From Puccinellia tenuiflora (Eukaryota; Streptophyta; Magnoliopsida; Poales; Poaceae): a DNA stretch of 64,000 nt. Positions 1-10,369 of this stretch are shown piece after piece (the stretch's first letter is position 1; each line of letters opens with the position of its first letter). Below the pieces are notes generated by a model, which was not told where the DNA came from, did not search any database, and was given only the letters and a program-made list of their open reading frames with translations. The stretch is from positions 790,518-854,517 of the forward strand of contig QRDG01000238.1 of NCBI GenBank assembly GCA_012064385.1. The letters are read 5' to 3'. The translations under genes and the position numbers were made by a program.

Positions 1-53
1 TTAGAACATGCGACGGTTCACCTAAGCTTCTAATAGGAAGGCCTATCCCACCC

Positions 54-258
54 GAGTATGTGTAGATCGAGCCGTGTTCCATGTTCTACCCCGACCCGAG
101 ACGGAATTTCGGCAGCACCTCCCCGCTGTTCTTCAGAATACACGTCTCGAGCTTGTCAAGCCGAGAGGGTGTGCATCCGAAGAACAACGGGGAGGTGATG
201 CCGAAATCCGTCTCAGGAAGGGGTAGAACACGGAACACGACTCGATCTACACATACTC
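54..258. repeat. Long imperfect foldback (about 80-bp arms) in CACTA copy A
   Basis: Bases 54-138 are the reverse complement of about 177-258 with only scattered mismatches, leaving a loop of about 40 bases. A transcript from either strand would fold into a long hairpin. The same structure is at 42616-42820 in the second copy. Such foldbacks in CACTA elements can feed small-RNA production; that role is inferred. Confidence 0.85.
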
Positions 259-260
259 AG

Positions 261-355
261 GTTGTCCAAAACGTGGACAATCCGGAAGAGGTACGGTTTA
301 TAAATATGCAAAGATGGACAATCATGCATATTTATAAATTTGTATCTCTTCCGGA
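261..355. repeat. Second foldback pair in CACTA copy A
   Basis: A short palindrome (261-280, TTGTCC with GGACAA arms) is followed at once by a larger inverted repeat. In the larger one 281-310 (TCCGGAAGAGGTAC...) pairs with 325-355 (...GTATCTCTTCCGGA), with a loop of about 14 bases. It recurs at about 42843-42918 and again after the N at about 43239-43315. Confidence 0.8.
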
Positions 356-664
356 TGGGATCTGACTCGGGTTACGCGACTGACTTGGTGATCTAGACAA
401 AAATAAACCTATGCAACAAGAGGGGCGAAAGATTTATACCCTCGATGTGTGATCGGTGGCCGGAGAAGGTCGAGGACGTGCTCCGAAAGCGGGGCGACGA
501 AACAGGGGCACCGAGGCGGTCCCTCCTCAGCTGGAGAAGAAGCCCCGCAACGACACGCGGGACCGACGGTGCTGGCTGGCGGGAAGCTACGTTGTCTGAA
601 AACGCACAAACAATAAACATTAGCACACTATATATGTAAGGACCCACATATAAAATATTTTGCA

Positions 665-990
665 TTTAAATTTGCCAGGCACCCCACCGACACCCCCTTA
701 TCCTCACCGATGCCGCCACACTCACCTCACCGGCGGCCACTCACCTCTCCGATGCCGCCATACTCACCTCACTGATGCCGCCACACTCACCTCACCGACG
801 GGAAGTTCCACCACCGCCGCCGCACTCACCTCAGCACCGCCCTCGCCACACTCACCTCACCACCGTCGCCACACTCACGCCTCACCGACGGCGTACCTAT
901 GCTAACTAAATTTGCTAACTAAATTTGCTACTTAATTTGCTAACTAAATTTGCTACTTAATTTGCTACTTAATTTGATACTTCCTAATAA
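665..990. repeat. Short direct repeats (CACACTCACCTCACC type, then TTTGCTAACTAAA type)
   Basis: Bases 665-890 are many imperfect copies of a C-rich unit of about 17-26 bp containing CACACTCACCTCACC. Bases 899-990 are tandem 12-14 bp AT-rich units alternating GCTAACTAAATTT and GCTACTTAATTT. Both blocks recur in the second copy (43630-43920) with different unit counts. The open frames across them are composition artefacts. Confidence 0.75.
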
Positions 991-1039
991 CACAAATATT
1001 GTATAAAATGAAAAAAAAGAAAAATGCATACCTCTTCCG

Positions 1040-1515
1040 TGGAGGTGCAGGAGAGGGAGGGACGGCGAGCAGGGGAGGGAGCGGCGGCCGGAGACCAGGG
1101 GCGCGAGCAGCGGCGGCCGGAGAGCAGGGGAGGGAGGGGCGGCCGTGGAGGGAGGGGAGAGGGGAGGGCGGTCCGGGAGGAGGTAGGGAAGGAGGGGCAG
1201 TCGGGGAGGGAGGTAGGGAGGAAGGGGCGGACGGGGAGGGAGGGGAGAGGGAGGGGCGGCGGCGCGGGGAGGGGAGAGGGAGGGGCGGCCGGGGAGGAGC
1301 GGCGACGCAGGGAGGGGCGGCCGGGGAGGAGCGGCGGCGCGGGGAGGGGAGAGAGGAGGGGCGGCCGGGGAGGAGCGCGGCGCGGGAAGGAGCTAGCTGC
1401 AGCGGCGCGAAGGGAGGAGCGACGGCGCGGCCGGAGGGAGGAGCGACGGCGGCGGCCGGAGGGAGGAGCGACGGCGGCGGCGCGGGGAGGAGCTAGGAGC
1501 GACGGCGCGGGGAGT
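1040..1515 (+). repeat. G-rich low-complexity tract (GGGGAGGGAGGGGCGGCC type)
   Basis: About 475 bp are made of GGGGAGGGAGGGG and GGCGGCGCGGGG variants on the plus strand, with dense runs of three or more G. The equivalent tract in copy B is about 43985-44440. The long overlapping frames here encode only Gly/Arg/Glu repeats and are not genes. The tract has strong G-quadruplex potential on the plus strand, the template strand for the family's minus-strand gene. Confidence 0.75.
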
Positions 1516-1581
1516 TATTTCGATTTTGGTCGGATGCGCATCTCCCGACCAGGTGAACCCTCATTAATTAGGGTTGCACGA

Positions 1582-1658
1582 TACGCCGACGGCAATGCCG
1601 TCGGCCTAACCTCTTTTTTTTTGAAACCTATACGCCGACGGTATTGCCGTCGGCGTAT
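1582..1658. repeat. CACTA subterminal palindromes (CCGACGG...CCGTCGG)
   Basis: Two palindromic units, 1582-1606 and 1631-1658, have arms TACGCCGACGG / CCGTCGGCGTA around a 4-5 base centre. The same motif forms the subterminal repeats beside the CACTACGGGAAA terminus at 37544 and occurs at 44507-44592, tying the three sites to one family. By analogy with maize En/Spm these are candidate transposase-binding sites. Confidence 0.8.
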
Positions 1659-2092
1659 ATTTTTTTTTGTACTTGCTATTTTTTCAAAAAATGTTAATCA
1701 TAATTTTAGTTGTACTACAAAACTATACTATTAACTATTCCAAAACCAACAAAAAATATTCTAAAAAATTGGTCGGGTTCCGACGCTCCGGAGCCCCTCT
1801 CCGGCGAAACCCTAGATCCGGTGAAGAAAACCATAGCTTTTCCATCTACAACCCAAAACACACTTGTACACATGTGATATGGCACCCCCTAGCTTTTGGT
1901 GGGGTTCCGACGCTCCGGAGCCCCTCTCCGGTGAAACCCTAGACCCGCTGGAGAAAACCCTAGCTTTTCCGTCTACGGCCGGTATGGGCGTCGAAAGTGG
2001 GTAGCTAAGTGGATATTTTTACTTGGTTGGGTTAGGTTAGTCACTAGGTACAATGAAAACACACATATAGCCCAACTCTTGCAACTCTTGAG

Positions 2093-4366
2093 AAAACCCT
2101 AGCTTTTCCTAGTTTATCTAATTCATTCTTCTCTTGACTTGAGTTGTGGCAAGTGTCTTCATTTATCCGAAGTTATCTAGCACGCAGTGATCGGCTCTCG
2201 AGTACAAGTACATCACAAAGCTCAGTCATGAACAAGTATGGTTCGGGGTTCGGTGCAATTGGGAACGTTATTTTATGTTGTTTCCTCGTCTCAGCTTCTT
2301 CCTTTTCACGACGCTTCTGTTCTTCTAGTGTTTCTTTTTTCTTGCCTTTTATGTTCACATGGTGGGACATGTGAACACATAAGGAACCCAATTTGGGCAC
2401 ATGTCATCACATGATCCCATCGGTTCCATCCGGAATGGGAGTTTCCACCTGGAGGAGCTGAACTCTTGCAACTCCAGAGAAAACCCTAGCTTTTCCTAGT
2501 TTATCTGATTCATTCTCTTGACTTGAGTTGTGGCAAGTGTCTTCATTCCATCATCTTCTTTTTTCACATCTCTTCTGTTCTCTCAGTGCCTCTTCTGGTT
2601 ATACGACATCGATCGCACCTGATTGGACAAAGAAGCATAAGAAAGTAGCTGAAGAGCATAATCGCACCGAAACTGGGAACGTTATTTTATGTTGTTTCCT
2701 CGTCTCAGCTTCTTCCTTTTCACGACGCTTCTGTTCTTCTAGTGTTTCTTTTTCTTGCCTTTTATGTTCACATGGTGGGACATGTGAACACATAAGGAAC
2801 CCAATTTGGGCACATGTCATCACATGATCCCATCGGTTCCATCCGGAATGGGAGTTTCCACCTGGAGGAGCTGAACTCTTGCAACTCCAGAGAAAACCCT
2901 AGCTTTTTCCTAGTTTATCTGATTCATTCTCTTGACTTGAGTTGTGGCAAGTGTCTTCATTCCATCATCTTCTTTTTCACATCTCTTCTGTTCTCTCAGT
3001 GCCTCTTCTGGTTATACGACATCGATCGCACCTGATTGGACAAAGAAGCATAAGAAAGTAGCTGAAGAGCATAATCGCACCGAAACTGGGAACGTTATTT
3101 TATGTTGTTTCCTCGTCTCAGCTTCTTCCTTTTCACGACGCTTCTGTTCTTCTAGTGTTTCTTTTTTCTTGCCTTTTATGTTCACATGGTGGGACATGTG
3201 AACACATAAGGAACCCAATTTGGGCACATGTCATCACATGATCCCATCGGTTCCATCCGGAATGGGAGTTTCCACCTGGAGGAGCTGAACTCTTGCAACT
3301 CCAGAGAAAACCCTAGCTTTTCCTAGTTTATCTGATTCATTCTCTTGACTTGAGTTGTGGCAAGTGTCTTCATTCCATCATCTTCTTTTTCACATCTCTT
3401 CTGTTCTCTCAGTGCCTCTTCTGGTTATACGACATCGATCGCACCTGATTGGACAAAGAAGCATAAGAAAGTAGCTGAAGAGCATAATCGCACCGAAACT
3501 GGGAACGTTATATTTTATGTTGTTTCCTCGTCTCAGCTTCTTCCTTTCACGACGCTTCTGTTCTTCTAGTGTTTCTTTTTTCTTGCCTTTTATGTTCACA
3601 TGGTGGGACATGTGAACACATAAGGAACCCAATTTGGGCACATGTCATCACATGATCCCATCGGTTCCATCCGGAATGGGAGTTTCCACCTGGAGGAGCT
3701 GAACTCTTGCAACTCCAGAGAAAACCCTAGCTTTTCCTAGTTTATCTGATTCATTCTCTTGACTTGAGTTGTGGCAAGTGTCTTCATTCCATCATCTTCT
3801 TTTTTCACATCTCTTCTGTTCTCTCAGTGCCTCTTCTGGTTATACGACATCGATCGCACCTGGTTGGACAAAGAAGCATAAGAAAGTAGCTGAAGAGCAT
3901 AATCGCACCGAAACTGGAACGTTATTTTATGTTGTTTCCTCGTCTCAGCTTCTTCCTTTTCACGACGCTTCTGTTCTTCTAGTGTTTTCTTTTTTCTTGC
4001 CTTTTATGTTCACATGGTGGGACATGTGAACACATAAGGACCCAATTTGGGCACATGTCATCAACATGATCCCATCGGTTCCATCCGGAATGGGAGTTTC
4101 CACCTGGAGGAGCTGAACTCTTGCAACTCCAGAGAAAACCCTAGCTTTTTCTAGTTTTATCTGATTCATTCTCTTGACCTTGAGTTGTGGCAAGTGTCTT
4201 CATTCCATCATCTTCTTTTTTCACATCTCTTCTGTTCTCTCAGTGCCTCTTCTGGTTATACGACTCGATCGTACCTGATTGGACAAAGAAGCATAAGAAA
4301 GTAGCTGAAGAGCATAATCGCACCGAAACTGGGAACGTTATTTTATGTTTGGTCTCTCCGGGATTG
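2093..4366. repeat. Tandem array of ~414-bp units with FAS1-like Lys/Glu/Arg segment on minus strand
   Basis: Units starting CTCTTGCAACTC begin at 2463, 2876, 3290, 3704 and 4118, a spacing of 413-414 bp, with a variant partial unit before them. Each full unit has a purine-rich minus-strand stretch encoding a charged peptide containing EEQKRREKEEAETRKQ. The same peptide is in the ~895-bp units of the second CACTA copy. Single-base indels become frequent after about 3900, probably low-quality sequence near the contig end. Copy number across the join at 4367 is not reliable. Confidence 0.85.
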
Positions 4367-4367
4367 N
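4367..4367. other. Assembly join (N)
   Basis: A single N interrupts the last 414-bp unit; the ~18 bases before it already depart from the repeat. Sequence after it belongs to a different CACTA family. Adjacency of the two sides is unproven. Confidence 0.9.
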
Positions 4368-7209
4368 CCATTGGCACCCTGACCGTGAACACCGGGTAAT
4401 TTGGGTCCTTGTCTTGAATAAGGAGGCGCTCTAGCACCAAGACAGATTCATGCAAAGCGTGCATGGATCCACGTGCGAGGCAGAGTAGCTCCGGAGGCAG
4501 TATCGCTTTACCAGCTTCATGACCCGGTCAAGCCAACAACCGCACGGGGTTTGATACCGTGTCTTCATGACCCCGGATAGTCTTAGGAGCTGGCTGGCTC
4601 GCAAAGGCGCCTGGCCCCTCTTTCTCTTCTTGTTCTTGTTCTTCTTCTTCATCTCCGGGGATGCTGAGGGTGGTTGGGGGTGCGGACTCCGGGAAAACCG
4701 TCTTACGTAGTGTACCAGGGCTGAAAATGGTAGACGGTAATTTGCGTGGAGGTTGATCGCCGGCCTCCGGAGGCGTGTCTTGAGATAAACCCTGGAAGTC
4801 CAGGCGCTGCGTGCATGTACTGGGACGAGCAGCTTGATCGCCTTGAGCGCGGAAGGGTTTCTTCATCCACAGGAGGCATGTACATGTCCATGCTGGCACC
4901 AGTGTTGAGGTAGCCCTCGACGTCGACATTATCACCATCATCGTCGTTGGCACCAAGTTGAGGTGCATTGGCAGCGCCTTGGATGGTTGCGGTACAGGCG
5001 CTCCCAACAGTTTTTGGTGGCGACTGCTGGTGGCGACGACCGTCGTTCCTTCTGGGTGGCGGTGATGGCTGCAGGCTTCGAGGAGGGCCGAACGATCGGG
5101 GTCCTCGAGGGTCGAACGATCGGGGGCCTCGAGGTGGCGCCGGTGCTGCGCCTTAACCCTAGAAGTCCAGTCCCAAGACGAATCTGGGTCTTCGGCCATG
5201 TCATCGGCCACTTGATGCAATCTTTAAGGACCATGTGATCCTCGTCGGACTCCCGGAGGTGAATGGGGGGCTCGACGTCGCGAAACTCAGGCACTATCGT
5301 AACCAACCTGACCCTCATCACGTCCTCGTCCATTTTACTGTGGTGCATATCGCGGCTCATTGGTTGTACGACAGTGCCCTGAGCACAGTCCTTCAACTCG
5401 CCGCCGGGCACCAACCTATGCAGTAGTAATGCAAGGCATGTCCTGAGTCAAAACATGTTGGACATCATGAGATGGCAGTCATCATAGGCATAGTTATAGA
5501 AGATTCTGCGGACTAACTAATTAGTTACCTGGGTGATGGCGTCGAGCTCGGCAACTGTCGAGACAAGGGCGTCGGTGCCGGCGGCCTTCCTATCATTCTC
5601 CGGCCGCTCGGTTGCATTATGAAGAACAGCCGCCGCCGGCTGCGGCTCGATATCTTTCGCGGTAGGGGGCGTCGTTGCATTGGGCTGTGGGGTCGTCAGG
5701 TCCGGCGACACGTTTTGGTTCATGATGGAGTTGCTGCCGCTGACGCTGGGCACGTATATCGGCCCCTATCGACCAGCCGCATTCCAAGCAGCTAACCCCT
5801 CCACCAACCCAGGGGGTAAGAAACTTTTCAGCCTCTCGTCCACTAACCGCTCAACCGTGGTGGAGTCCACTTTTTGATTCTCCAGTGTCTCCACCTTTTT
5901 CTTAGCTCCACAACCTCGGCTTTATCCTTACTTGGCCTCCTCCTCTCCTTTTTCGTCTCGGCGTCCGAGTGGTAGTAGTTGATGAACTTCATGCTCGTAC
6001 CGAAGCCGGACACACGGCCAGCTGACGTCGGCGGCATCGACAGGGGCCTACCCTTGTAGGCGTTCGTCGCCCTGTTGAAAGTCGTGTCCCACAGCTCTGT
6101 CGACCCCTGGGACGACGGGCCGCCGGCCTCAGCGTCAGCCTTCAACTCTGCCTCCTGCAGACAAATTAGGCATTAATTTATTTGGCTTCGTTATCTAACT
6201 AGATCAACGCAATGGACTTTGAGATATCCACGGTAATTAAATTCCTTACCAGATACTTCTCAAAATCCTTCACGGCGGTATCGTCGGTAACAAATTCCCC
6301 CGTGGTCATGTCCAGATAGTAGCGGGACCGGACAAAGAACCTCGTCTGCTCGTCCGTGATTTTTTCCCACGGGTTCTCTTTTCCGAGACGTGCATACTCG
6401 GCATCCTCCTTGTCCCAAATGGGCTTCTTTCCTCGGTAACCGCCGCTTCCACAACGGTGGTTACCTATGTTTTGCTCCCGCATGTCCTTCCCCCACTTGG
6501 TCCATTTTTTAGCCTCCTCAGTTCTTAAGAACAACTTGAATTCCTCGAACTCTTCTTGGTCGAGCATCGGCTCTTTGGCTTTTATCTCCTGCCAGCTGAG
6601 ACCCTTCTCAATCTTCCGCTTCACCCGGTGTTTCCAGCTGCTCAAGGCAGTGCTCATCTTTGAGATGGCTAAACTGTCCACCTTTTGTTGAACGGCTCCG
6701 GGAATGTGTACCGTTGGTGAAGCTTCTGGAGGAGGACGTCGCGCAAAGCCTTATTGGCCGTGCTTCTGATGTCCTTCGTGTTGATGGACACGCTTTCCCT
6801 GGAGGATGCACCCTAGTTGCATGCTGTACCCTTTGGCAGTGGCCTTAGGCGCCACTGGTAGGCCACTTGGCGTGACCTCGGTGAAATGGTCTGTGACGTT
6901 GGCGAGCACTTGAGGTGTCCTATCCCTCCTTTCCTTATTCTGCTTCGGAGCGGTCGGGTCGACACCACCATCCGTGTGGTCGCCGCCATCAGTGGTGTCA
7001 TCCTCATGGCCGCCACTAGCAGCTCCATCGGTGGTTTCGGCGTCGTCGCCCTCCAGGGCGTCTTGCTCATCGTCAGCACGGTCGCCACTAGCAGCTCCGG
7101 CGGCGGCGGCCTCCTCCAACTCTTGGGACGCTTCCCAGAACGACTTGTTGGCGTCTCTAGCTATTTCTTCGACGCTCATCTTCTTAGAAGGTCCCGCGGA
7201 GTCCGACAT
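4368..7209 (-). pseudogene. CACTA ORF1-type protein (Ptta/En/Spm plant transposase family), decayed exons
   Basis: Minus-strand coding segments can be followed from an ATG at 7209 (starts MSDSAGPSKKMSVEEIARDA, acidic and Ala/Gly-rich) through 6751, 6681-6199, 6145-5843, 5753-5517 and 5414-4528. The 6681-6199 segment is the conserved core: it contains KMSTALSSWKHRVK and GSGGYRGKKPIWDKEDAEY, typical of the plant En/Spm ORF1 (Transposase_24-like) family. Frame changes between the segments, partly at plausible introns and partly through indels, so no intact product is expected. The 3' end is cut off by the N. In intact relatives this gene is accompanied by TNP2 or fused to an Ulp1-like protease; neither is seen here. 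Confidence 0.7.
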
Positions 7210-7316
7210 GTTTGCACTTAATTAAAAAAAGACAAAAAGTTAGTACAACAGAAATATAAGAAAAAAAAATCAATTAATTAAGTACTAGGATACCCCGGCC
7301 CATGCATTAGTCGCAA

Positions 7317-7404
7317 TACCCCATATGTCCCTTTTTTAGCAGAGTCATGCCAAAATTCACGAAAAATTTCGGCATGACCTTTGCTAAAAAAGGGACATAT
7401 GGAG
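7317..7404. repeat. Compact inverted repeat, ~38-bp arms
   Basis: CCATATGTCCCTTTTTTAGC at 7321 is mirrored by GCTAAAAAAGGGACATATGG ending at 7402. The pairing continues inward through GTCATGCC / GGCATGAC to a loop of a few bases. A smaller palindrome with GCCGGAACG / CGTTCCGGC arms follows at about 7413-7448. Both lie upstream of the CACTA-2 ORF1 start. Confidence 0.8.
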
Positions 7405-7504
7405 TACCCGAATTTGCCGGAACGGAAGTTAATCAACGTTCCGGCAATCTCAAGGGCCTCTCGGGGTACCTGCAAGCATTTCACAAAAAATCCACATCTC
7501 CGGC

Positions 7505-8290
7505 CGGCATCTCCACGACACGATGGTCGGAGCACAAACAACCACAACAATCTCCACGACACGATGGTCGGAGCACAACAACCACGACACGATGGTCGTG
7601 GACACATATCCTCATGCACATATACATCACCACATCCACATCCACATCGAGGGAGAGAGGAACTACCTCGGGTAGGGAAGGGAGGCTCGGGTCCGAGATC
7701 GGCGTGGTGGAGGTGCTCCTCGTGGCGCTGCAATAAATTAACAAAACCATGATTTAGCAATTAACATAGTGGCAGTAGTACACCATAGCAATTAACATAG
7801 TGGCAGTAGCAATTTTTTTACAAGAAAAGCATTAGCAACTATGCATCAAGCAACTAGAGCATTAGCAACTATGCAGCAAGCAACTAGAGCAAGCAAGCAA
7901 CATAGTGGCAGTAGCAAGCAACAAAAAAAGTACCAATAGCACTAGCACTAACCTAGCACTAGCACTAACCTAGCACTAACAGCAAGCAACTATGCACTAA
8001 CCTAGAACTAGCAACTATGCACTAACCTAAACATCTACTGCATTTTTCCATATAACAACATATATCAAGCACCTAGCACTAACCTAAACATCTACTGCAT
8101 GCACTAACATTTTTTTTCTCAATTTTTTCATCTCAACTAACAGCAACCAGCACTAAAAGCAATTATCAGCAATGCTACTAGCAATCAACAACAGAAATCA
8201 AACAGCCAAACAACTTGGGTGCAGCAGTTCGGTAGGGGAATTTCTACAAACACCTTGGGTGCAGCAGTTCGGTAGGGGAGGGAGGAGGGG
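7505..8290. repeat. Low-complexity and short direct repeats upstream of CACTA-2 ORF1
   Basis: Bases 7505-7605 hold three copies of CACGACACGATGGTCG. Bases 7760-8160 are interspersed short AT-rich repeats such as GCAATTAACATAGTGGCAG, AGCAACTATGCA and CACTAACCTAG. Bases 8210-8280 contain a direct duplication of TTGGGTGCAGCAGTTCGGTA. No coding sequence is recognisable; this looks like transposon 5' non-coding DNA. Confidence 0.6.
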
Positions 8291-8659
8291 GAAAGGAAGC
8301 ACCTCGGGGAGGGGAGGGAGGGGAGGTTGTCGAGCGCGGTGTAGAGGTCGTCGCCGGTGTAGAGGGAAGGGAGGTGCAAGGGTGGGAGGTCTTCGGCGGC
8401 GGCGCCACGCGGGGCCGAGTGTGCGGTTCGGGCAGGGGCGGTGCGGGCGTGGCGGTGGAGGTGCTCCTGGCCGTCAGTGGCGGGGCAGGTAGAGCGCGGT
8501 GGAGTGGCGGCGAGGACGTGCGGTGGTCGTCGAGCGCGCAGGCGGGAGCTGCCGGCGGCGAGGACGCGGTGGTGGTCGTCTCGAGCGCGCGAAAATTTGG
8601 GACTTAGCCGTTTTCACGATGTGAGGGAGGCGCGTTGGCGGACCCACATGTAAGTGGGC

Positions 8660-8795
8660 GCGATAGAATTCTGTGGCGCACCGCGGGAAGGGTGCGCCAC
8701 AGAAAGGAAGGATTCTGTGGCGCACCGCGGGAAGGGTGCGCCACAGAAAGGAAGGATTCTGTGGCGCACTGTTGGAGGAGTGCGCCACAGAAATG
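8660..8795. repeat. CACTA-2 inner subterminal hairpin repeats (3 units)
   Basis: Three consecutive units have GTGGCGCAC...GTGCGCCAC arms, each flanked by TTCTG / CAGAA, with loops of about 10-12 bases. They match the outer units at 9795-10170 but are separated from them by the 168-bp tandem array. Confidence 0.8.
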
Positions 8796-8814
8796 CGCGA
8801 TATTTTTTTTTCTT

Positions 8815-9745
8815 TTCAAAAAATAAAGTTTTGGTTAAATTTAAAGAAAGAACACACACATATTTGTTAATATTTTTAAAGAAAGAATAGACACCTTTAG
8901 TAGGTATAATACAAAAAAAATTGGTTAAATTTAAAGAAAGAACACACACATATTTGTTATTCTTTTTAATGATATTTTTTTCTTTTCAAAAAATAAAGTT
9001 TTGGTTAAATTTAAAGAAAGAACACACACATATTTGTTAATATTTTTAAATAAAGAATATACACCTTTAGTAGGTATAATACAAAAAAAATGGTTAAATT
9101 TAAGAAAGAACACACACATATTTGTTATTCTTTTTAATGATATTTTTTTCTTTTCAAAAAAAAAGTTTTGGTTAAATTTAAAGAAAGAACACACACATAT
9201 TTGTTAATATTTTTGAAGAAAGAATAGACACCTTTAGTAGGTATAATACAAAAAAATTGGTTAAATTTAAAGAAAGAACACACACATATTTGTTATTCTT
9301 TTTAATGATATTTTTTTTCTTTTCAAAAATAAAGTTTTGGTTAAATTTAAAGAAAGAACACACACATATTTGTTAATATTTTTAAATAAAGAATATACAC
9401 CTTTAGTAGGTATAATACAAAAAAATGGTTAAATTTAAAGAAAGAACACACACATATTTGTTATTCTTTTTAATGATATTTTTTTCTTTTCAAAAAAAAA
9501 GTTTTGGTTAAATTTAAAGAAAGAACACACACATATTTGTTAATATTTTTAAAAAAGAATAGACACCTTTAGTAGGTATAATACAAAAAAAATTGGTTAA
9601 ATTTAAAGAAAGAACACACACATATTTGTTATTCTTTTTAATGATATTTTTTTTCTTTTCAAAAAATAAAGTTTTGGTTAAATTTAAAGAAAGAACACAC
9701 ACATATTTGTTAATATTTTTAAAGAAAGAATGGACATCTTTAGTA
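8815..9745. repeat. ~168-bp AT-rich tandem array (about 5.5 copies)
   Basis: The segment containing AAAGAAAGAACACACACATA and its neighbours (TTTAGTAGGTATAATAC; TTCTTTTTAATGATATTTTT) recurs with a spacing of about 165-170 bp at about 8830, 9000, 9170, 9335, 9505 and 9675. Differences are mostly A-run lengths. The minus-strand open frames are a by-product of composition. Confidence 0.85.
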
Positions 9746-9794
9746 TGTATAATACTAAAATTCATATGCTGCCACACTTTTGAATTTCTGCACA

Positions 9795-10202
9795 GGAGTT
9801 CTGTGGCGCATCTGTGGCGCACGCCGCTGGATGCGCCACACAAATGGCTCCTTCAATTTTTTGTGCCGGGGCCCACCCTTATTTCTGTGGCGCATAGGTG
9901 CAGCTACGCCACAGAAACAAAATTGTTTGTGGCGCATCCGTAGCCATGCGCCACAGAAAAGGTGTGGTAGGATGCAATACAGCCGTGGGTTGTGGGGCCC
10001 ACTCGTTTTCTGTGGCACATGTACACTCGTGCGCCACAGAATAACACATTTCAGTGGCGCACCTCTTATATATGCGCCACAAAAAGGAAAGTATTTCTGT
10101 GGCGCACCTATAGAGATGCGCCACAGAATATATTCTGTGGCGCACGTCAACTTTGGTGCGCCACAGAATAGCTATCCACCTATAGCTAGTTTCCTAGTAG
10201 TG
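9795..10202. repeat. CACTA-2 outer subterminal hairpins and terminal inverted repeat
   Basis: Seven hairpin units with GTGGCGCA and TGCGCCAC arms and variable 8-16 base loops occur at about 9800, 9887, 9930, 10009, 10052, 10096 and 10134. The terminus is at 10189-10202 (CACTACTAGGAAAC read on the minus strand). This arrangement of clustered short palindromes within ~400 bp of a CACTA end matches known En/Spm transposase-binding regions. Confidence 0.85.
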
Positions 10203-10369
10203 ATATCTGCTCCTTGATTCCATCCACGGGGTTAGCCGAGACTGCCATCTATCATCCGTGCACCGTTAGACGGGACTTCCGATTCAGCCACGCTGCTTCT
10301 CTGCAGAGATGGGCCGGCGGTAATATCGAGTGCAGGATCTTGCAGGCGCTCTCCTCTAAGTTCGTCAAT

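Larger units (their letters stand above)
1..4366 (-). mobile_element. CACTA (En/Spm) transposon copy A, 5'-side non-coding part, truncated
   Basis: From base 1 this region matches 42563-45020 in the same orientation, nearly base for base, until the downstream tandem arrays differ. In the right-hand copy the same sequence lies just upstream of a minus-strand TNP2 transposase, so this is the promoter/5' side of the same CACTA family. In order it contains a ~205-bp foldback, a second short foldback, CACTCACC-type direct repeats, 12-14 bp AT-rich repeats, a G-rich tract, two palindromic subterminal units built on CCGACGG/CCGTCGG, and a 414-bp tandem array. No transposase lies inside the window; it would be left of base 1. 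The right end is lost at the N at 4367. Orientation is inferred from the other copy. Confidence 0.8.
4368..10202 (-). mobile_element. CACTA transposon 2, 5' portion (TIR at 10202, rest lost at the N)
   Basis: The minus-strand 5' terminus reads CACTACTAGGAAAC inward from 10202. Inside it are seven or more subterminal hairpin units (GTGGCGCA / TGCGCCAC arms), a 168-bp AT-rich tandem array, three more subterminal units (8660-8795), then decayed ORF1-type exons on the minus strand. The element is cut at 4367, so transposase half and second terminus are absent. The trinucleotide outside the terminus is ATA, but the matching target duplication cannot be checked. Confidence 0.8.

Noticed and set aside
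81..365. ORF starting MFYPDPRRNF (also at 42643)
   Set aside because: It spans the arms of the long foldback and is translated from both arms of a hairpin; not a protein gene.
999..1734. Long overlapping open frames in the G-rich tract
   Set aside because: They encode only Gly/Arg/Glu repeats in several frames at once; openness is caused by the lack of A/T-rich stop codons.
8614..9843. Minus-strand open frames with repeated MCVFFLKFNQN-like peptides
   Set aside because: They are translations of the 168-bp AT-rich tandem repeat, with no conservation beyond the DNA repeat.
9795..10170. Spaced palindromic repeats that superficially look like a CRISPR array
   Set aside because: Units are inverted-repeat hairpins with variable loops next to a CACTA terminus in plant DNA; no equal spacers.
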